DNA of 7,724 bases from Pseudomonas sp. (GTDB lineage: Bacteria; Pseudomonadota; Gammaproteobacteria; Pseudomonadales; Pseudomonadaceae). Numbering within the stretch: the stretch's first letter is position 1; every line of letters begins with the position of its first letter. Under the pieces are notes generated by a model, which ran no database searches, was not told the DNA's origin, and saw nothing but the letters and a program-made list of their open reading frames with translations. The stretch lies in the NCBI GenBank assembly GCA_030654635.1, contig JAURXE010000482.1, positions 1 through 7,724 on the forward strand, in the 5' to 3' direction. Positions 5,481-7,724 of this stretch are shown here, one piece after another. The translations under genes were made by a program, and so were the position numbers.

Positions 5481-5585
5481 ATGAGCAAGCCCAGTCCACT
5501 GCCGAGCTATTTAAAGCCTCTCCGGGCGCGCGCTGCAGAGGATTTTCGGCAATCTGTTAGTGCTCAGACAGCTCTGTGCCGATGA
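5481..5585 (+). CDS. Unrecognised 34-aa small ORF coupled to the histidine kinase gene
   Basis: This short open frame (begins MSKPSPLPSY, ends TALCR) has a good ribosome-binding site, CGGAG at 5469-5473, 7 nt before its ATG. Its TGA overlaps the kinase ATG at 5582 as ATGA. The kinase has no Shine-Dalgarno sequence of its own, so translation of this ORF may be what delivers ribosomes to it. The peptide is basic (lysine/arginine-rich middle), proline-rich at the start, has one cysteine and no signal peptide or membrane segment. I recognise no family. It may be a leader whose role is coupling, a real small protein, or an old N-terminal part of the kinase separated by a frame change. Confidence 0.5.
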   Translation: MSKPSPLPSYLKPLRARAAEDFRQSVSAQTALCR

Positions 5586-7567
5586 CCGACAAACAGCCTT
5601 TCTGGTCCCTCTTCTCGCGCTCGACTTCGCTGCGGCCAACCCTGTTTCTTGGCGCCGCACTGGGGATTTTGTTGCCGGCGTTGGTGCTCGGCTATATGCA
5701 ACTCACCAGTAAATTAGCCGACGATGTGCAATTGCGCGTACGGGCGCCGATGCAGCAATCGGCCGATGTGCTGTCCCAGGGCATGGCGGTGGCAATCTGG
5801 AATGTTGACCGCGACGTGGCCGCGCGGCTGATGGATGCGGTGCTGCGCAACCCAGATGTCAGCAGCATCACAGTCACCAACGAGTACCAGGACACCTTTG
5901 CCAGCAAGCAAAACCCCCAGACAGATACCGTGAACTTATTGCGTGAGGAGCGCGAGATCACCTACAACGGCACGCCTATCGGCCATCTGCTGCTGGAGTT
6001 CAGTACCGCCCGAATCGAACATGAGCGCTGGAACGATCTATTCAAGTTGGCCTGCGCGCTGCTCGCTCAAGTCACGATTTCTTTCATCTTTATCTGGCGC
6101 TTATTCGACCGCCGCATGCTGCGGCCCCTGCAAGAGCTGCAACAGGGCGCCCAACGCCTCGCCCGCGGCGAACTTGAGCAACCCTTGCAGTGGCAACGCG
6201 CAGATGAAATTGGCCAGCTAGCCCAAGGTTTGGATCAAATGCGTGGTGATCTGGCGGCGCTGTTGAGCGAGCGTGAGCAAAAAAATGCCGCCTTGCAAAC
6301 CGAACTCGCCGAACGCCAGCGTATCGAAACTGCCCTAGGGTTAAGCCAAGCCAAGTTTGCCGCGATATTTAATGCTTCACCCGTGTCCATGAGCGTGTCA
6401 CGCATGGATGAGGGCATGACCCTGCTGGACGTCAACGCCCCCTGGGTCCGCCTGTTCAAGCGCGAGCGGGCCAATATTCTTGGTAGCGACAACCGCAATA
6501 TGTGGCGCTCATTGGAAGAGCGGCAAAACGCCCTGACCACTCTGCAGCAAACCGGCGAACTCAGCCGCTGCACCGCCTGGCTGCAACGCGGTGGCGGCCA
6601 GGAAGATATTTTGTGCGAGATCTGGGGCAAGGTGATCAAACTGCGCGACGAGTCGCTGCTGATTTTGGCCTACGACGACATTACCGCCAAGCAGCTCTAT
6701 GAAGAGAACATCCTGGCCCTGAATGCCTCCTTGGAGCAGCGCGTCATCGAGCGCACCGCCGAGTTGTCTACGGCGCTGCAACAGTTGACCGTGACCCAGA
6801 GCGAATTGCGCCGCAGCGAAAAAATGTCGGCCTTAGGCTCCTTGGTGGCGGGAATTGCCCACGAACTCAACACCCCAATTGGCAATAGCCTGACGGTGGC
6901 CAGCACCCTGCAGCACCATGCCGAGGTGTTTGCCAACGACATGGACAAAGGCATGACCCGTAGCCACCTTAATGAGTTTGTCAGCAGTACCAGGCAAGGC
7001 GCAGATATCTTAATGCGCGGCCTGCAGCAAGCGGCAGAACTGGTGGCCAGTTTTAAACAGGTGGCCGTCGACCAAACCAGCGAAAAACGCCGGCGCTTCT
7101 CACTCGACGACACCATCAAGGAAATCCTCCTGACCCTGGGCCCAACGCTGCGCAAAACCAATCACACGGTTGACTGCCAGATTGCCGCCGATATCCAGAT
7201 GGACAGCTATCCCGGCGCCCTCACCCAGATCATCAGCAACCTGATAAACAATGCCTTAGTGCATGCCTTTGTCGGGCGCGAAAATGGCAGCGTGACCATC
7301 AGCGCTCAGCTACATGAGGGCGGCGTTGAACTGACCATCAGCGATGATGGGGTCGGCATTCCGGCGGCGAATCTGAACCGGGTCTTCGACCCTTTCTTTA
7401 CCACCCGCCTGGGCCAGGGCGGCAGCGGGCTGGGGCTGAATATCGTCTACAACCTGGCGCAGGACATCCTCGGCGGCAGCATCCAGGCCAGCAGCACGGA
7501 GGGCCACGGTGCCTGCTTTACCCTGCACCTGCCGCTGGTCGCGCCAGACATAAAAGCCGAGCCATAA
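5582..7567 (+). CDS. Membrane sensor histidine kinase (HAMP-PAS-HisKA-HATPase_c)
   Basis: This 661-aa inner-membrane kinase should autophosphorylate on His427 and pass phosphate to an unseen response regulator. In order: a membrane segment (about 19-42), a periplasmic sensor of about 110 residues with the string AIWNVDRDVAARLMDAVLRN, a second membrane segment (about 155-176), HAMP (about 176-228), a PAS domain (about 255-368), a coiled coil (about 370-412), then HisKA with GIAHELNTPIGNS. The ATPase domain has its N box (NLINNALVHA, Asn556/557), G1 (DDGVGI), F box (FDPFFTT) and G2 (GQGGSGLGL), all intact. The ligand is unknown. The ATG at 5582 is preferred because it overlaps the stop of the preceding small ORF; a GTG two codons upstream (5576) is possible. 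It is divergent from the bufferin operon, so a role in metal or envelope sensing is only a contextual guess. Confidence 0.9.
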   Translation: MTDKQPFWSLFSRSTSLRPTLFLGAALGILLPALVLGYMQLTSKLADDVQLRVRAPMQQSADVLSQGMAVAIWNVDRDVAARLMDAVLRNPDVSSITVTNEYQDTFASKQNPQTDTVNLLREEREITYNGTPIGHLLLEFSTARIEHERWNDLFKLACALLAQVTISFIFIWRLFDRRMLRPLQELQQGAQRLARGELEQPLQWQRADEIGQLAQGLDQMRGDLAALLSEREQKNAALQTELAERQRIETALGLSQAKFAAIFNASPVSMSVSRMDEGMTLLDVNAPWVRLFKRERANILGSDNRNMWRSLEERQNALTTLQQTGELSRCTAWLQRGGGQEDILCEIWGKVIKLRDESLLILAYDDITAKQLYEENILALNASLEQRVIERTAELSTALQQLTVTQSELRRSEKMSALGSLVAGIAHELNTPIGNSLTVASTLQHHAEVFANDMDKGMTRSHLNEFVSSTRQGADILMRGLQQAAELVASFKQVAVDQTSEKRRRFSLDDTIKEILLTLGPTLRKTNHTVDCQIAADIQMDSYPGALTQIISNLINNALVHAFVGRENGSVTISAQLHEGGVELTISDDGVGIPAANLNRVFDPFFTTRLGQGGSGLGLNIVYNLAQDILGGSIQASSTEGHGACFTLHLPLVAPDIKAEP

Positions 7568-7655
7568 CGCCCCGCGTCAAGCAACCGACCCTAGCCATCC
7601 CGGCGCCGCAACCAGCCTGCTAACATCGCAGTTTACTTCGCCTGAGCCGACCGCC

Positions 7656-7724
7656 ATGCAGCCACTCAATTCCCAGCAGGTGCAGGCCTATCTGCAGCAT
7701 CTGAACACCAACGCCCCATTGATT
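7656..7724 (+). CDS. Start of an unidentified gene, cut by the window edge
   Basis: An open frame begins at ATG 7656, 88 nt after the kinase stop, and runs to the window edge (23 codons, MQPLNSQQVQAYLQHLNTN...). The helical, glutamine-rich start does not identify a family, and it does not look like the beginning of a typical response regulator. No strong ribosome-binding site is visible. No terminator is seen in 7568-7655, so co-transcription with the kinase is possible. Confidence 0.5.
   Translation, partial: MQPLNSQQVQAYLQHLNTNAPLI

Overview
The window looks like a chromosomal accessory stretch from a gamma-proteobacterium of the Pseudomonas type. The evidence is moderately high GC, the repeat family at the left end, and a ketoacyl synthase III - ECF sigma - small zinc-finger gene order that I recall from Pseudomonas aeruginosa (PA3286-PA3285-PA3284). 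The organism call is inference from these resemblances; no search was run.

Layout, left to right. Positions 1-170 hold no gene I can support. Positions 172-371 are a 200-bp element bounded by near-perfect 16-bp terminal inverted repeats (MITE-like). It starts 2 bp beyond the stop codon of the first operon. That operon lies on the minus strand and is read from 2333 down to 374: a FabH-like ketoacyl synthase III, an ECF sigma factor and a 77-aa zinc-finger anti-sigma protein, all overlapping at stop/start codons. Its upstream region (2334-2621) carries a perfect 8-bp inverted repeat next to a possible -10 box.

The second minus-strand operon, read from 5134 down to 2622, is a complete bufferin cassette: bufA (DUF2282 precursor peptide with Sec signal and four cysteines), bufB (DUF692, MbnB-like), bufC (DUF2063 partner) and a DoxX-family membrane protein. 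By family knowledge, BufB and BufC modify cysteines of the exported peptide, which then binds copper in the periplasm. The same four-gene set is known as gigPABT in Cupriavidus metallidurans, where an ECF sigma gene sits next to it. Here an ECF sigma/anti-sigma pair lies just downstream on the same strand, so a regulatory link is plausible but unproven.

A 346-bp divergent control region (5135-5480) separates bufA from a plus-strand unit. It contains a TGTAAC motif that could be an ECF-type -35, a perfect 8-bp inverted repeat, several leader hairpins, a possible sigma-70 promoter and a 10-bp palindrome. The plus-strand unit opens with an unlisted 34-codon small ORF with a good ribosome-binding site, whose stop overlaps the start of a large membrane histidine kinase (HAMP-PAS-HisKA-HATPase). 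No response regulator is visible. The first 23 codons of an unidentified gene close the window.
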